Source of the DNA: DASUBV01 sp963725175
GTDB lineage: Bacteria > Actinomycetota > Actinomycetes > Streptosporangiales > Streptosporangiaceae
Length of the DNA: 64,000 nt
Direction of reading: 5' to 3'
Assembly (NCBI GenBank): GCA_963725175.1
Contig: CAVRXH010000006.1
Span: 4,278,001-4,342,000, forward strand
In this document: positions 18,492-27,465 of the stretch, in pieces
Layout of the letters: each line of letters opens with the position of its first letter
Position numbering within the stretch: position 1 is the stretch's first letter
Notes under the pieces: model-generated
What the model saw: the letters and a program-made list of their open reading frames with translations, nothing else
The model's database searches: none
Told to the model about the DNA's origin: nothing
Made by a program: the position numbers and the translations under genes

Positions 18492-19186
18492 ATGTCCTCC
18501 TCGGTCTCGGCCCGGCCCGCCCACAGGCCCCTGGTGTGCCGCAGGTGCCTGGCCATCAGCCTGGTCGCCTCCTGCGGGTCCCGGCCGGCGATGGCGCTCA
18601 GGATGCCGGCGTGCTCGGCGGCCGAACGGGCGAGCGCGCCTGACTCCCGCAGTCCGCTCAGCCCGTACAGCCGGGACTGATCGCGCAGCCGCCCGACGAG
18701 CGCGGTCAGCCGCTGGTTGCCTGCCAGCTCAAGCAGCCCGGTGTGGAACGCCTTGTCGGCGGTGAGGAACCCGATGATGTCACCGGAGCCGGCCCGCTGC
18801 TCGGTCTGGGCGGCGACCTGGCCGAGCCGGGCGAGCGCGGCGTCGTCCGCGCCGTCGCGGGCCAGCCAGGCGACCGGCGGTACCTCCAGCATCAGCCGTA
18901 GCTGGGTGATCTGGTCAAGGTCGGCGTCGGACAGCCGGGGGATGCGCAGGCCGCGCTTGGGCAGCACCTCGATCAGCCCCTCGCTGCCGAGGTCGAACAG
19001 GGCCTCGCGGATCGGGGTCGCGGAGACGCCGAGCCGATTGGCGAGCGCGGCGACGGAGTAGACGGCGTCGGGCACCAGGTCACCGCTGATGATGCTGGCC
19101 CTGATGGCGTCCCTGGCCCGCTCCCTGAGGCTGGCGGTGTCCAGGGGCCGCAGCCGGTCGGCCTGCGAACCCGGCCCGTCCGGCAT
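18488..19186 (-). CDS. GntR-family transcription regulator, FCD type
   Basis: A 232-residue regulator: the N-terminal winged helix reads YSVAALANRLGVSATPIREALFDLGSEGLIEVLPKRGLRI, followed by an all-helical FCD effector domain (LDQITQLRLMLEVPPVAWLAR, TADKAFHTGLLELAGNQRL, EHAGILSAIAGRD). FCD-GntR proteins are usually repressors released by an organic acid or amino acid from the pathway. The ATG at 19186 is set by GGGAGGT ten bases upstream. It is co-transcribed with the EutB-like gene (TGA/GTG overlap) and divergent from the EutC-like gene; a perfect 16-bp palindrome between them is its likely operator. Confidence 0.9.
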   Translation of the reverse strand: MPDGPGSQADRLRPLDTASLRERARDAIRASIISGDLVPDAVYSVAALANRLGVSATPIREALFDLGSEGLIEVLPKRGLRIPRLSDADLDQITQLRLMLEVPPVAWLARDGADDAALARLGQVAAQTEQRAGSGDIIGFLTADKAFHTGLLELAGNQRLTALVGRLRDQSRLYGLSGLRESGALARSAAEHAGILSAIAGRDPQEATRLMARHLRHTRGLWAGRAETEEDM

Positions 19187-19228
19187 GCTACCTCCCGCCC
19201 CTTGACGGACGAAACGCCCGAATCCTAA

Positions 19229-19252
19229 CATACTGCATGTTCTATAGAACAT
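19229..19252. promoter_or_regulatory. Operator candidate between GntR and the cyclodeaminase gene
   Basis: ATGTTCTA-TAGAACAT at 19237-19252 is a perfect 16-bp palindrome lying 15 bases before the cyclodeaminase start. Directly left of it, CATACTGCATG at 19229-19239 resembles the left half of the CATAC-type sites found upstream of the transporter and permease genes. Binding by the FCD-GntR regulator encoded next to it is an inference from position. Confidence 0.6.
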
Positions 19253-19266
19253 ATCGGGGAGGTTCA

Positions 19267-20253
19267 GTGCGGGTGCGCGTCATAACTGAGCCGGAGATCC
19301 GCGAGCTGGTCGGCCCGGCCGACGCGGTGGCCGCCGTCCGGCAGGCGCTGGTGCAGCTCGCGCGGGGCGAGGCGATCATGCCGGAGCCGAGCGAGATGGA
19401 CCTGGCGGACGTGTGCGGCGACATGCACGTCAAGGGCGCCTACCTGAGCGGCGCGCCGTACTTCTCCTACAAGGCGGCGTCGGGGTTCTACGACAACCCG
19501 GCCCGCGGCCTGCCGGTGAACGCGGGCCTGGTGCTGGTCTTCGACGCGCGGACCGGGTTCCCCAGCGCGATCTTGTTCGACAACGGCTACCTGACCGACC
19601 TGCGCACCGGCGCGGCCGGCGCGGTCGCGGCTGACCTGCTGGCAAGGCCGCGGGCCGGCACGGCGGCGATCCTGGGCGCGGGCATCCAGGCGCGCCGGCA
19701 GCTCGAAATGCTGCTGCAGGTCCGCCAGCCCGGCGAGGTCCGGGTCTGGGCCAGACGCGCGGAGCAGGCGGCCGGGTACGCGAGCGAGATGAGCGGCGCG
19801 CTTGGCGTGCCCGTCACGGTCGCGGAGTCGGCGCGCGCCGCGGTGGACGGCGCGGACATCGTGGTCACCACCACGCCGTCCCGTGAGCCGCTGGTCAGCG
19901 CCGCCTGGTTCGGCCCGGGCCAGCACATCACGGCGGTCGGCGCGGACCTGCCGGACAAGCAGGAACTGGACCCGGCGCTGTTCGCGGCGGCGGACAAGGT
20001 GGTGGTGGACAGCCTGGCCCAGGCGCTGCGTTCTGGCGACACCCATCACGCGGTGCGGGCCGGCCTGCTGGACGCCGCCGCCATCCACGCGGAGCTAGGC
20101 CAGGTGGCGGCGGGCGCGCGGCCCGGCAGGGAGCACGACGCCGAGCTGACCATCGCGGACCTGACCGGCCTGGGCGTGGAGGACGCGGCGATGGCGAACC
20201 TGGTCGCCGCCAAGCTGGCCGAGTCAGGCACCGGCCAGGTCATCGAGATCTGA
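19267..20253 (+). CDS. Ornithine cyclodeaminase/mu-crystallin family protein (EutC-like)
   Basis: A 328-residue protein of the OCD/mu-crystallin family. The N-terminal half has MHVKGAYLSGAPYFSYKAASGFYDN, with the substrate-side lysines, and NGYLTDLRTGAAGAVAADLLA. The Rossmann half has AAILGAGIQARRQLEMLL, binding NAD(P), then VVTTTPSREPLVSAAW and ITAVGADLPDKQELD. Members reduce imines or cyclise/deaminate amino acids (ornithine cyclodeaminase, alanine dehydrogenase, iminosuccinate reductase, EutC). Pairing with a threonine-dehydratase-like enzyme is typical of hydroxyectoine and beta-hydroxyaspartate breakdown. GTG start at 19267 with GGGGAGG upstream. It leads a rightward run with an aminopeptidase and an ABC importer. 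Confidence 0.88.
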   Translation: MRVRVITEPEIRELVGPADAVAAVRQALVQLARGEAIMPEPSEMDLADVCGDMHVKGAYLSGAPYFSYKAASGFYDNPARGLPVNAGLVLVFDARTGFPSAILFDNGYLTDLRTGAAGAVAADLLARPRAGTAAILGAGIQARRQLEMLLQVRQPGEVRVWARRAEQAAGYASEMSGALGVPVTVAESARAAVDGADIVVTTTPSREPLVSAAWFGPGQHITAVGADLPDKQELDPALFAAADKVVVDSLAQALRSGDTHHAVRAGLLDAAAIHAELGQVAAGARPGREHDAELTIADLTGLGVEDAAMANLVAAKLAESGTGQVIEI

Positions 20254-20263
20254 GGACGGCCCC

Positions 20264-21775
20264 ATGCAGATCGAGCTGGACGCCAGCACCGCCACCGCGA
20301 CCCAGGCGCAGGCCGGCCTGCTGGTGCTGCCCTGCTTCCGCGCGCCGTCGCCGGGTGCCGCCCCGGTCGGCGGGCCCGGTGTCGCCCAGGCCAGTCAGGC
20401 GCTCGGCACCGACCTGATCGCGATGCTGGCACAGGCCGGGTTTACCGGTGGGACCGGCGAGACGGCGCAGACGCTGACCCTGGGCAGGCTGTCGGCGTCG
20501 CGGATCCTGCTGCTCGGCCTGGGCAGCCAGGACGAGGCCGGGCCCGCGCAGGTCAGGCAGGCGGCGATGATGGCGGCGGCCGAGCTGACCAGCGCCCCGG
20601 TCGTGGCGACCACCGTGGCCGGTGCGCTTGGCGACGCGCACGCGGGGGAGGCGGCCAGCGCGCTCGCCGAGGGGCTGCTGCTCGGCGCGTGGCGGTTCGG
20701 CAGGTACAAGCACAGGCCGCTGGACTCCGGGTCGCTCCGGCCGCCCGCCCTGGAGCGGCTGGAAGTGCTGACCGGTGCGGGAAGGGCGGCGGTACGGGCC
20801 GGGCTGCGCCGCGGCGAGCTGCTGGCCAGGACCGCGAACTGGGTGCGCGAGCTGGTGACGACGCCGTCGGCGGACCTGACCCCCGAGGACATGGCCGGGC
20901 AGGCCCGCGAGCTCGCCGCCAGCGCGGGGCTGACCTGCGCGGTGCTGGGCGGTGCCGAGCTGGCCGACGGCGGGTTCGGCGGCATCCTCGGCGTCGGCCA
21001 GGGCAGCGCGCACGGGCCGAGGCTGGTCGAGCTGGGCTACCGCGGCGGCGGGGACGCCCCGGTGATCGCGCTGACCGGCAAGGGCATCACCTTCGACTCC
21101 GGCGGCCTGTCCCTCAAGGTCACCTCGGAGATCGAGTGGATGAAATCGGATATGGCCGGCGCGGCCACCATCATGGCGGTGCTGCGCGCGGCAGCCGAGC
21201 TCAGCCTGCCGGTCAACCTGGACGCCGCGCTGCCGTTCGCGGAGAACATGCCGGGTGGCTCGGCGATCCGGCCGGGTGACGTGATCACCCACCGGGGCGG
21301 GCGGACCAGCGAGGTGCTTGACACCGACTCGGAGGGCCGGCTGGTGATCGCGGACGCGCTCGCCTATCTGGCCGAGCGGTCGCCCGCCGCGCTGGTCGAC
21401 GTGGCCACCCTGACCGACGCGGCCGGGCTTGGCGACGGCCTGTTCGCCGCGATGGGCAACGACCGGCGGCTGCTGGATGAGGTGCTGGCGGCGGGCGAGG
21501 CGGCCGGGGACCCCGGCTGGCCGCTGCCGCTGCCGCCCGCCTACCTGCGCTACCTGGAGTCACCGGTCGCCGACCTGCGCAACGTGCCGAAGGGCGTGCC
21601 GGACAGCACGGTGCTGGCCGGGCTGTTCCTCAGCCAGTTCGCCGCCGGGGTGCCCTGGGTGCACATCGACAACGGCTCGGTCGCCTACCTGGAGGAAGCG
21701 ACCGACTGCTGGCCGGAGGGCGCCACCGGCTCGCCGGCCCGCGCGCTGCTGCGGTGGATTGAGGGCGTTCGCTGA
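20264..21775 (+). CDS. M17 leucyl aminopeptidase
   Basis: A 503-residue peptidase M17 protein. The C-terminal catalytic domain has the two-zinc signature: GKGITFDSGGLSLK (Lys and first metal Asp), WMKSDMAGAA, ENMPGGSAIRPGDVI, and DTDSEGRLVIADALAYLAE in place of the more common NTDAEGRL. The N-terminal part (about residues 1-160) is the usual macrodomain-like region. The enzyme removes N-terminal residues from peptides in the cytoplasm as a hexamer. It lies 10 bases after the cyclodeaminase and 80 bases before the peptide importer, so imported di- or oligopeptides are a natural substrate. Confidence 0.92.
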   Translation: MQIELDASTATATQAQAGLLVLPCFRAPSPGAAPVGGPGVAQASQALGTDLIAMLAQAGFTGGTGETAQTLTLGRLSASRILLLGLGSQDEAGPAQVRQAAMMAAAELTSAPVVATTVAGALGDAHAGEAASALAEGLLLGAWRFGRYKHRPLDSGSLRPPALERLEVLTGAGRAAVRAGLRRGELLARTANWVRELVTTPSADLTPEDMAGQARELAASAGLTCAVLGGAELADGGFGGILGVGQGSAHGPRLVELGYRGGGDAPVIALTGKGITFDSGGLSLKVTSEIEWMKSDMAGAATIMAVLRAAAELSLPVNLDAALPFAENMPGGSAIRPGDVITHRGGRTSEVLDTDSEGRLVIADALAYLAERSPAALVDVATLTDAAGLGDGLFAAMGNDRRLLDEVLAAGEAAGDPGWPLPLPPAYLRYLESPVADLRNVPKGVPDSTVLAGLFLSQFAAGVPWVHIDNGSVAYLEEATDCWPEGATGSPARALLRWIEGVR

Positions 21776-21795
21776 TTTGCGTGCCACTTTGTCTT

Positions 21796-21808
21796 CATAC
21801 TCTGTATG
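21796..21808. promoter_or_regulatory. CATAC-N3-GTATG operator candidate, site 1
   Basis: CATAC-TCT-GTATG is a perfect five-base dyad 48 bases upstream of the substrate-binding protein gene, between it and the aminopeptidase. The same 13-bp word occurs at 49144-49156 before the second importer, and near matches lie at 45271 and 49041. Confidence 0.6.
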
Positions 21809-21856
21809 TTGTCCGGCAAGCGCCGCGCCGCCGGGCCGCGCTGAAGGGAGCCGGTG

Positions 21857-23539
21857 ATGCGAGCCTCAGCCGCTAGGGCCTGGCGCCTGCTGGCGCTGCC
21901 CGCAGCCCTGCTGGTCAGCGCCCAGCTCGCGGCCTGCACCGGGGGATCGGGCGTGGGCGGCGCGGCCGCGAAGGACGGCGGGGTGCTGCGGATCGGGACC
22001 AGCTACCCGATCGACTCGATGAACCCCTTCGTCTCCCAGTCGGACTACTCCTACGTCGCCTACCAGTACATCTATCCGGAGCTCGTGCAGTACAACGCGA
22101 GCCTGCAACTGGTCGCCGACTTCGCGACGAGCTGGCAGCGCACCGACAACGGCCTGACCTGGGTCTTCCACACCCGCCCGCACGCCAAGTGGTCCGACGG
22201 CCGGCCGCTGACCGCCGCCGACGCGGCCTGGACGATCAACTCGGTGCTGAAGTACGACGACGGGCCGACCGCGAACTCGGCCGGGGTGCTGGCGCACATC
22301 ACCGGCGCGACAACGCAGGGCCCAGACACGCTGCTGGTGCACTACAAGACGGCTGTGGCCAACCCGCTGGCCCAGTTCCAGCAGTTCTCGATCCTGCCCA
22401 GGCAGGTCTGGGGACAGTACTTCACCGGCAAGGGCACCGGCATCAAGACTTTCCTGAACGTCCCGCAGGACGGAAAGCCGCTGGTGTCCGGCGGTCCGTT
22501 CCAACTAGTGCAGTACACCGCCAACCAGGTCGCGCTGTTCAAGCGGAACCCCGACTGGTACGGCCCCAAGCCGCACATCGACGGCTTCGGCCTCCAGTTC
22601 TTCGCCAACGACGACGCGATGATCCAGGCGCTCAAGACCAACCAGGTGGACTTCATCGGCGAGTACACTCCGCCCACCGCCGTGGCCGACCTGCGGCACT
22701 CGGGGTTCGTCGTGACCACCGCGCCGTCGATCTCGATGAAGACCTTCATCATCAACACCAACCCGCACAAGACGACGCACAGGGAACTGCTCAACCCGCT
22801 GGTCCGCGAGGCGATCGAGTACGCGACCGACCGGCAGCAGATCATCAAGACCGCCTGGCTCGGCTACGCCACCCCCGGCAGCACGATCGTCGCCCCGGCC
22901 GACGGGATCTGGCACGACACCGGCCTGCACGCGCTGCCGTTCAGCCTGGCCAAGGCCAACGCGCTGCTCAACCAGGCCGGCTACAAGATGGGCGGCAACG
23001 GCATCAGGATGGCCGGCGGCCACCCGATGGCCTACAACGTGATCTTCCCGCCGGACGAGCGGGGGCCGGGCGACCGCACGTTCCAGATCATGCAGGCCGA
23101 CCTCAAGAAGATCGGCATCCAGATCAGCCAGCAGAACATGGACGACAGCGCGGCCTTCAACGCCATCTCCGCGCCGGACAACAAGTACGAGAACTTCGAC
23201 ATGGCGATGTGGGACTGGGTGCCGCCGGTCGACCCGGACTTCATGCTCTCGGTGCTGACCTGCCAGCAGCTCGGCAACAACAGCGACAGCGGGTACTGCA
23301 ACCAGGCCTACGACCAGATGTACCAGCGGCAGGGCACGCTGGCGGTGCAGGCGCAGCGGCAGCGGCTGATCGATCAGATGCAGGCCAAGATCTACAACGC
23401 GCGGCCCTACATCATCCTGGACTACCCGGACATCATCGAGGCGCACTCGAAGGCGTGGACCGGGTTCGTGCCCGAGCCGGTGATGGGCTCGGTGAACTCG
23501 CTGTCCACCCAGACGCTGCTCCAGGTGCACCGGTCGTGA
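21857..23539 (+). CDS. ABC importer substrate-binding lipoprotein, peptide type (SBP family 5)
   Basis: A 560-residue extracytoplasmic binding protein: a hydrophobic signal peptide ends in the lipobox LAAC (cleavage before Cys, about residue 28). Typical family-5 segments follow: VLRIGTSYPIDSMNPF, WSDGRPLTAADAAWTINSVLK, VSGGPFQLVQYTANQVALFKRNPDWYG, and LLNPLVREAIEYATDRQQII. The family binds dipeptides, oligopeptides or nickel; peptides are most likely given the aminopeptidase next door. ATG 21857 follows AAGGGAG. A CATAC-type dyad lies upstream. Confidence 0.92.
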   Translation: MRASAARAWRLLALPAALLVSAQLAACTGGSGVGGAAAKDGGVLRIGTSYPIDSMNPFVSQSDYSYVAYQYIYPELVQYNASLQLVADFATSWQRTDNGLTWVFHTRPHAKWSDGRPLTAADAAWTINSVLKYDDGPTANSAGVLAHITGATTQGPDTLLVHYKTAVANPLAQFQQFSILPRQVWGQYFTGKGTGIKTFLNVPQDGKPLVSGGPFQLVQYTANQVALFKRNPDWYGPKPHIDGFGLQFFANDDAMIQALKTNQVDFIGEYTPPTAVADLRHSGFVVTTAPSISMKTFIINTNPHKTTHRELLNPLVREAIEYATDRQQIIKTAWLGYATPGSTIVAPADGIWHDTGLHALPFSLAKANALLNQAGYKMGGNGIRMAGGHPMAYNVIFPPDERGPGDRTFQIMQADLKKIGIQISQQNMDDSAAFNAISAPDNKYENFDMAMWDWVPPVDPDFMLSVLTCQQLGNNSDSGYCNQAYDQMYQRQGTLAVQAQRQRLIDQMQAKIYNARPYIILDYPDIIEAHSKAWTGFVPEPVMGSVNSLSTQTLLQVHRS

Positions 23540-23571
23540 GGCCGGGCCTGGCGGCCGGGAGCTAGGGCGGC

Positions 23572-24543
23572 ATGCGCAGCGCGGACTACGTCATCAAGCG
23601 GGCCGGCTTCGCCCTGCTGACGATCTTCATCGCGATCAGCGTCAACTTCTTCCTGTTCCGGGTGCTGCCCGGCAACGCGGTCAGCGACCTGGCCAGGGTC
23701 CCGCACGCCACCCCGCAGCTCCGGCACGCGCTGACCGTGGAGTTCGGCCTGGACAAGCCCAAGTGGGAGCAGTACCTGATCTACCTCCGCAACCTGGCAC
23801 ACGGGAACATGGGCATCTCGTTCGCCTACCAGCAGCCGGTGTCCAGGCTGCTGCTGAACGCGCTGAAGAACACCATCCCGATGGTGACGATCGGCACCGT
23901 CGGCGCGATCGTGGTCGGCATCGCGACCGGCATCCTGTCGGCCTGGCGGCGCGGCTCGGCGGCCGATCACCTGACCACCAACCTGGCCGTGGCCTTCTAC
24001 GCCTTCCCGACCCAGTTCCTCGGCCTGATGCTGCTGATCCTGTTCGGCGGGCTGCTGCCCAGCTCCGGCATGGAGAACCCGTACGCGGGGGTGTTCGGCA
24101 CCGAGTCGGGGCTGGCCAGGCTGCAGGACATCGGCGTGCACCTGATCCTGCCCGCGCTCACCCTGCTGCTGACGCTGTACGGGGAGTTCGCGCTGATCAT
24201 GCGCTCGTCGATGCTGGAGACGATGGGCGAGGACTACGTGCTCACCGCCAGGGCCAAGGGGCTGTCCGACCGGAAGATCATCTCCAGGCACGTGCTGCGC
24301 AACGCGCTGCTGCCGATCGCCACCATCGTGGCCATGTCGCTCGGCTGGATCGTGGCCGGGGCCATCCTGATCGAGTTCATCTTCACCTGGCCGGGCATCG
24401 GCTGGGCGCTGTGGAACGCGATCAACCAGCGGGACTACCCGATGCTCCAGGGCGGGTTCCTGATCCTGGCGGTCTCGGTGGTGCTGCTGAACTTCCTCGC
24501 CGACCTGGCCTACTTCCGGCTCGACCCGCGGATCACCCAGTGA
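23572..24543 (+). CDS. Peptide ABC importer permease, DppB type
   Basis: A 323-residue inner-membrane permease with six hydrophobic segments, starting VIKRAGFALLTIFIAISVNFF then FRVLPGN, the standard DppB opening. The EAA loop reads YVLTARAKGLSDRKIISRHVLRNALLP, which contacts the ATPase. It forms the transmembrane channel with the DppC-like partner, whose GTG overlaps its stop. It lies 32 bases after the binding-protein gene. Confidence 0.93.
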   Translation: MRSADYVIKRAGFALLTIFIAISVNFFLFRVLPGNAVSDLARVPHATPQLRHALTVEFGLDKPKWEQYLIYLRNLAHGNMGISFAYQQPVSRLLLNALKNTIPMVTIGTVGAIVVGIATGILSAWRRGSAADHLTTNLAVAFYAFPTQFLGLMLLILFGGLLPSSGMENPYAGVFGTESGLARLQDIGVHLILPALTLLLTLYGEFALIMRSSMLETMGEDYVLTARAKGLSDRKIISRHVLRNALLPIATIVAMSLGWIVAGAILIEFIFTWPGIGWALWNAINQRDYPMLQGGFLILAVSVVLLNFLADLAYFRLDPRITQ

Positions 24544-25490
24544 GCGCCGCCGAGCCTGGCCTGACGGTGGTGGCCGCGCCGCCCAGGTCACGGGCCGGGC
24601 TGCTGCGCCGGGTGATCGCCGAGCGCCGGGCGGCGGCGGCCGGGCTGGCCATCATCGTCTTCTTCGTCGTGCTCGCGCTGGCCGCGCCGCTGCTCGCCCC
24701 GTACTCCAACACCGCGCAGACCTGCGGGGTGTTCGCGCCGCCTTCGGGGGCGCACTGGCTGGGCTGCGACGACGGCGGCATCGACATGCTCAGCGAGATC
24801 GTCTGGGGCGGCCGGGTCTCGCTGATCATCGGGTTCGCCGCGACGGTGATCTCGATGGTGCTGGGCGGCGGCATCGGCATCCTGGCTGGCTACTTCGGCG
24901 GCTGGACCGACATCGGGCTGATGCGGATCACCGACTACCTGCTGGTCATCCCCGACCTGGCCTTCGCGATGGTCATCGCGGACGTCTGGGGACCCAGCCT
25001 GCTGCACGTCATCCTGGTGATCGGCATCCTGGAGTGGGCGCCGACCGCCCGGATCATCCGGGCGCAGGTGATGAGCGTGAAGGAGCGCGTCTACATCAAG
25101 CGCGCCCGCTCCATCGGCGCGAGCCACTGGCGGATCATCACCCGGCACGTGCTGCCGCAGGTCGGCCCGCTGCTGATGGCGAACACGGTGCTCACCGTCG
25201 CGGTGGCCATCTACCTGGAGACCGCGCTGGCGTTCCTCGGCCTGGAGGACCCCACCACCACGACCTGGGGCACGATCCTGGAGCACGCCTTCGACCGGGC
25301 GGCGGTCAGCGCGGGGGCCTGGTGGGCGATCATCCCCGACGGGCTGGTCATCACCATCCTGATCATGGGCTGCTTCCTGCTCGGCCAGGCCATCGAGGAC
25401 GCGCTGAACCCGCGGCTGCGGGTCGCGCACCTGTCGGTGCGGCGATGGAGCCTGCGCACGCTGGCGGGCCGGGGTCCCGAGGCGATATGA
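24540..25490 (+). CDS. Peptide ABC importer permease, DppC type
   Basis: A 316-residue permease. An N-terminal cytoplasmic stretch precedes the first membrane segment, then HWLGCDDGGIDMLSEIVWGGRVSL corresponds to the DppC motif usually written HWLGTDxxGRDxxS, here with Cys and Asp-Gly changes. The EAA loop is IKRARSIGASHWRIITRHVLPQ and the last part LGQAIEDALNPRLR. The GTG forms GTGA with the previous stop, which fixes the start despite a longer open frame upstream. Confidence 0.93.
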   Translation: MSAAEPGLTVVAAPPRSRAGLLRRVIAERRAAAAGLAIIVFFVVLALAAPLLAPYSNTAQTCGVFAPPSGAHWLGCDDGGIDMLSEIVWGGRVSLIIGFAATVISMVLGGGIGILAGYFGGWTDIGLMRITDYLLVIPDLAFAMVIADVWGPSLLHVILVIGILEWAPTARIIRAQVMSVKERVYIKRARSIGASHWRIITRHVLPQVGPLLMANTVLTVAVAIYLETALAFLGLEDPTTTTWGTILEHAFDRAAVSAGAWWAIIPDGLVITILIMGCFLLGQAIEDALNPRLRVAHLSVRRWSLRTLAGRGPEAI

Positions 25491-26473
25491 GCGTGCTGGA
25501 GGTCGCCGGGCTGCACGTCTGGTTCCGCCTGCCGGACGGCGGCGAGCTGCACGCGGTGCGCGGGGTGAGCTTCGCGCTTGAGCCGGGCGAGCGGCTCGGC
25601 CTGGTCGGCGAGTCCGGTTCCGGCAAGACCACCGCGGTCCTGGCGCTGATGGGCCTGCTGCCGCCGACCGCGTCGGTGGCCGGGCAGGTGCTGATCGACG
25701 GCAGGGACATCCTGGCCGGCGGCGAGGACTCGGTGCGCCCGCACCGCTGGACCGACCTGGCGATGGTCTTCCAGGGCGCGATGAACGCGCTGAACCCGGT
25801 GCGCCGGGTGGCCGCGCAGATCGCGGAGCCGATCTCGCTGCGCGGGCGCGGCTCGGCGGCCGCCGCCCGCAAGCGGGCCGGCGAGCTGCTGGAGCTGGTG
25901 GGCATCCCGGCGGTGGCGGGCGAGCGTTACCCGCACGAGTTCTCCGGCGGCATGCGGCAGCGGGCGGCCATCGCGATGGCGCTGGCCTGCGAGCCGCGGG
26001 TGCTGCTCGCCGACGAGCCGACCACCGCGCTCGACGTCATGGTGCAGGCGCAGATCCTGGACCTGCTGGTCCGGCTGTCGGAGGAGCTCGGCCTGGCCCT
26101 GGTGCTGGTCACGCACGACCTGCCGGTGGTGGCCCAGACCTGTCAGCGGGCCGCCGTCATGTACGCGGGGGAGATCGCCGAGACCGGGCCGACCGACTCG
26201 CTCTACCACGCCACCGCGCACCCCTACACCCGGCTGCTGTTCGCCGCCACCCCCGACCTGTACGGGGACGAGCCGGTGGCCTCGATCCCCGGCGTGCCGC
26301 CTCGGCTGGACCGGCCGGTGCCCGGCTGCCCGTTCCAGCCGCGCTGCGACCGGGCCTTCGAGCCGTGCGGCTCGCTGCGCCCGGTGCTGGCGCCGGTGGC
26401 GGCGGGGCACGCGGCGGCCTGCCACCTGACCGGCCTGCCCGCGCGGCGGGCGGACCTGGGGGACCGCTCGTGA
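25487..26473 (+). CDS. Peptide ABC importer ATPase, DppD type
   Basis: A 328-residue ABC ATPase: Walker A GESGSGKTT, Q-loop MVFQGAMNALNP, signature FSGGMRQRAAIAMALAC, Walker B VLLADEPTTALDV, H-loop LVTHDLPVV, and the oligopeptide-transporter C-terminal extension with PGCPFQPRCDRAFEPC, which in several relatives holds an Fe-S cluster or stabilises the dimer. The ATG overlaps the permease stop (ATGA). It pairs with the following DppF-type ATPase. Confidence 0.93.
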   Translation: MSVLEVAGLHVWFRLPDGGELHAVRGVSFALEPGERLGLVGESGSGKTTAVLALMGLLPPTASVAGQVLIDGRDILAGGEDSVRPHRWTDLAMVFQGAMNALNPVRRVAAQIAEPISLRGRGSAAAARKRAGELLELVGIPAVAGERYPHEFSGGMRQRAAIAMALACEPRVLLADEPTTALDVMVQAQILDLLVRLSEELGLALVLVTHDLPVVAQTCQRAAVMYAGEIAETGPTDSLYHATAHPYTRLLFAATPDLYGDEPVASIPGVPPRLDRPVPGCPFQPRCDRAFEPCGSLRPVLAPVAAGHAAACHLTGLPARRADLGDRS

Positions 26474-27465
26474 CGCCGCTGCTTGAGGTGGAAGGGCTGG
26501 CCGCCAGGTACCCGGTCCGCCGGCTGCTGGCCGAGCGGCTGGCGCGGCGGCCGCGCCGCTTCGTGCACGCCGTGGACGGGGTCAGCTTCAGGGTGGACCG
26601 CGGCGAGATGCTGGCGCTGGTCGGCGAGTCCGGCTGCGGCAAGACCAGCACCGCGCAGGCCGTCATGCGGATGATCGACTCCACGGCCGGCACGATCCGG
26701 CTGGACGGCCAGGACATTACCCATAGGTCGCAGCGCCAGCTCCGGTCGCTGCGCCGCGGCATCCAGCTCATCTACCAGGACCCGTACGAGTCCCTCGACC
26801 CCCGGTTCCGGGTGCGGGACACCATCGAGGAGCCGATGCTGGTGCACGGCATCGGGTCGTCCAGGCGGGACCGCCGAGAGCTGGTGCTGGCGGCCCTGGA
26901 GCGGGCCGGGCTTTCGCCCGCCGAGCTGTTCGCCGGCCGGTACCCGCACGAGCTGTCCGGCGGCCAGCGGCAGCGCGTCGCCATCGCCGCCGCCCTGGTG
27001 CTGAGCCCCGCGCTGCTGCTCGCCGACGAGCCGGTCTCCATGCTGGACGTGTCGGTCCGCGCCGGGGTGCTCGCGCTCATCGACGGCCTGCGCAGGGACG
27101 CCAGCCTCGGCATCGTGATGATCACCCATGACCTGTCCACGGCGGCGCACTTCGCCGACCGGATCGCGGTGATGTACCTGGGCCGGATCGTGGAGTACGG
27201 GCCGGCGAAGGAGCTCGTCCGCGATCCCCGGCACCCCTACACCCGGGCGCTGCTTTCCGTGGTGCCGCAGCGGGACCCGAGGCACCGGGCCGTGCCGCAG
27301 CTCCTGCGGGGGGAGACGCCGAACCCGGTGGACATCCCGGCCGGCTGCCGGTTCCGCGGCCGGTGCCCGGTCGCGGAGGACAGGTGCGCGGTCACCGATC
27401 CGCTGCTCGCGCCGCCGGCCAGCCCGGCCGCCGCCGGGCACGAGGTGGCCTGCGTCCTTACGTAG
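26470..27465 (+). CDS. Peptide ABC importer ATPase, DppF type
   Basis: A 331-residue ABC ATPase: Walker A GESGCGKTS, Q-loop LIYQDPYESLDPRF, signature LSGGQRQRVAIAAALVL, Walker B LLLADEPVSMLDV, H-loop MITHDLSTAAHF, and the C-terminal oligopeptide extension with CRFRGRCPVAEDRC. GTGA overlap with the previous gene. It is the last gene of the importer operon and overlaps the end of the convergent MFS gene by eight bases. Confidence 0.93.
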   Translation: MTPLLEVEGLAARYPVRRLLAERLARRPRRFVHAVDGVSFRVDRGEMLALVGESGCGKTSTAQAVMRMIDSTAGTIRLDGQDITHRSQRQLRSLRRGIQLIYQDPYESLDPRFRVRDTIEEPMLVHGIGSSRRDRRELVLAALERAGLSPAELFAGRYPHELSGGQRQRVAIAAALVLSPALLLADEPVSMLDVSVRAGVLALIDGLRRDASLGIVMITHDLSTAAHFADRIAVMYLGRIVEYGPAKELVRDPRHPYTRALLSVVPQRDPRHRAVPQLLRGETPNPVDIPAGCRFRGRCPVAEDRCAVTDPLLAPPASPAAAGHEVACVLT

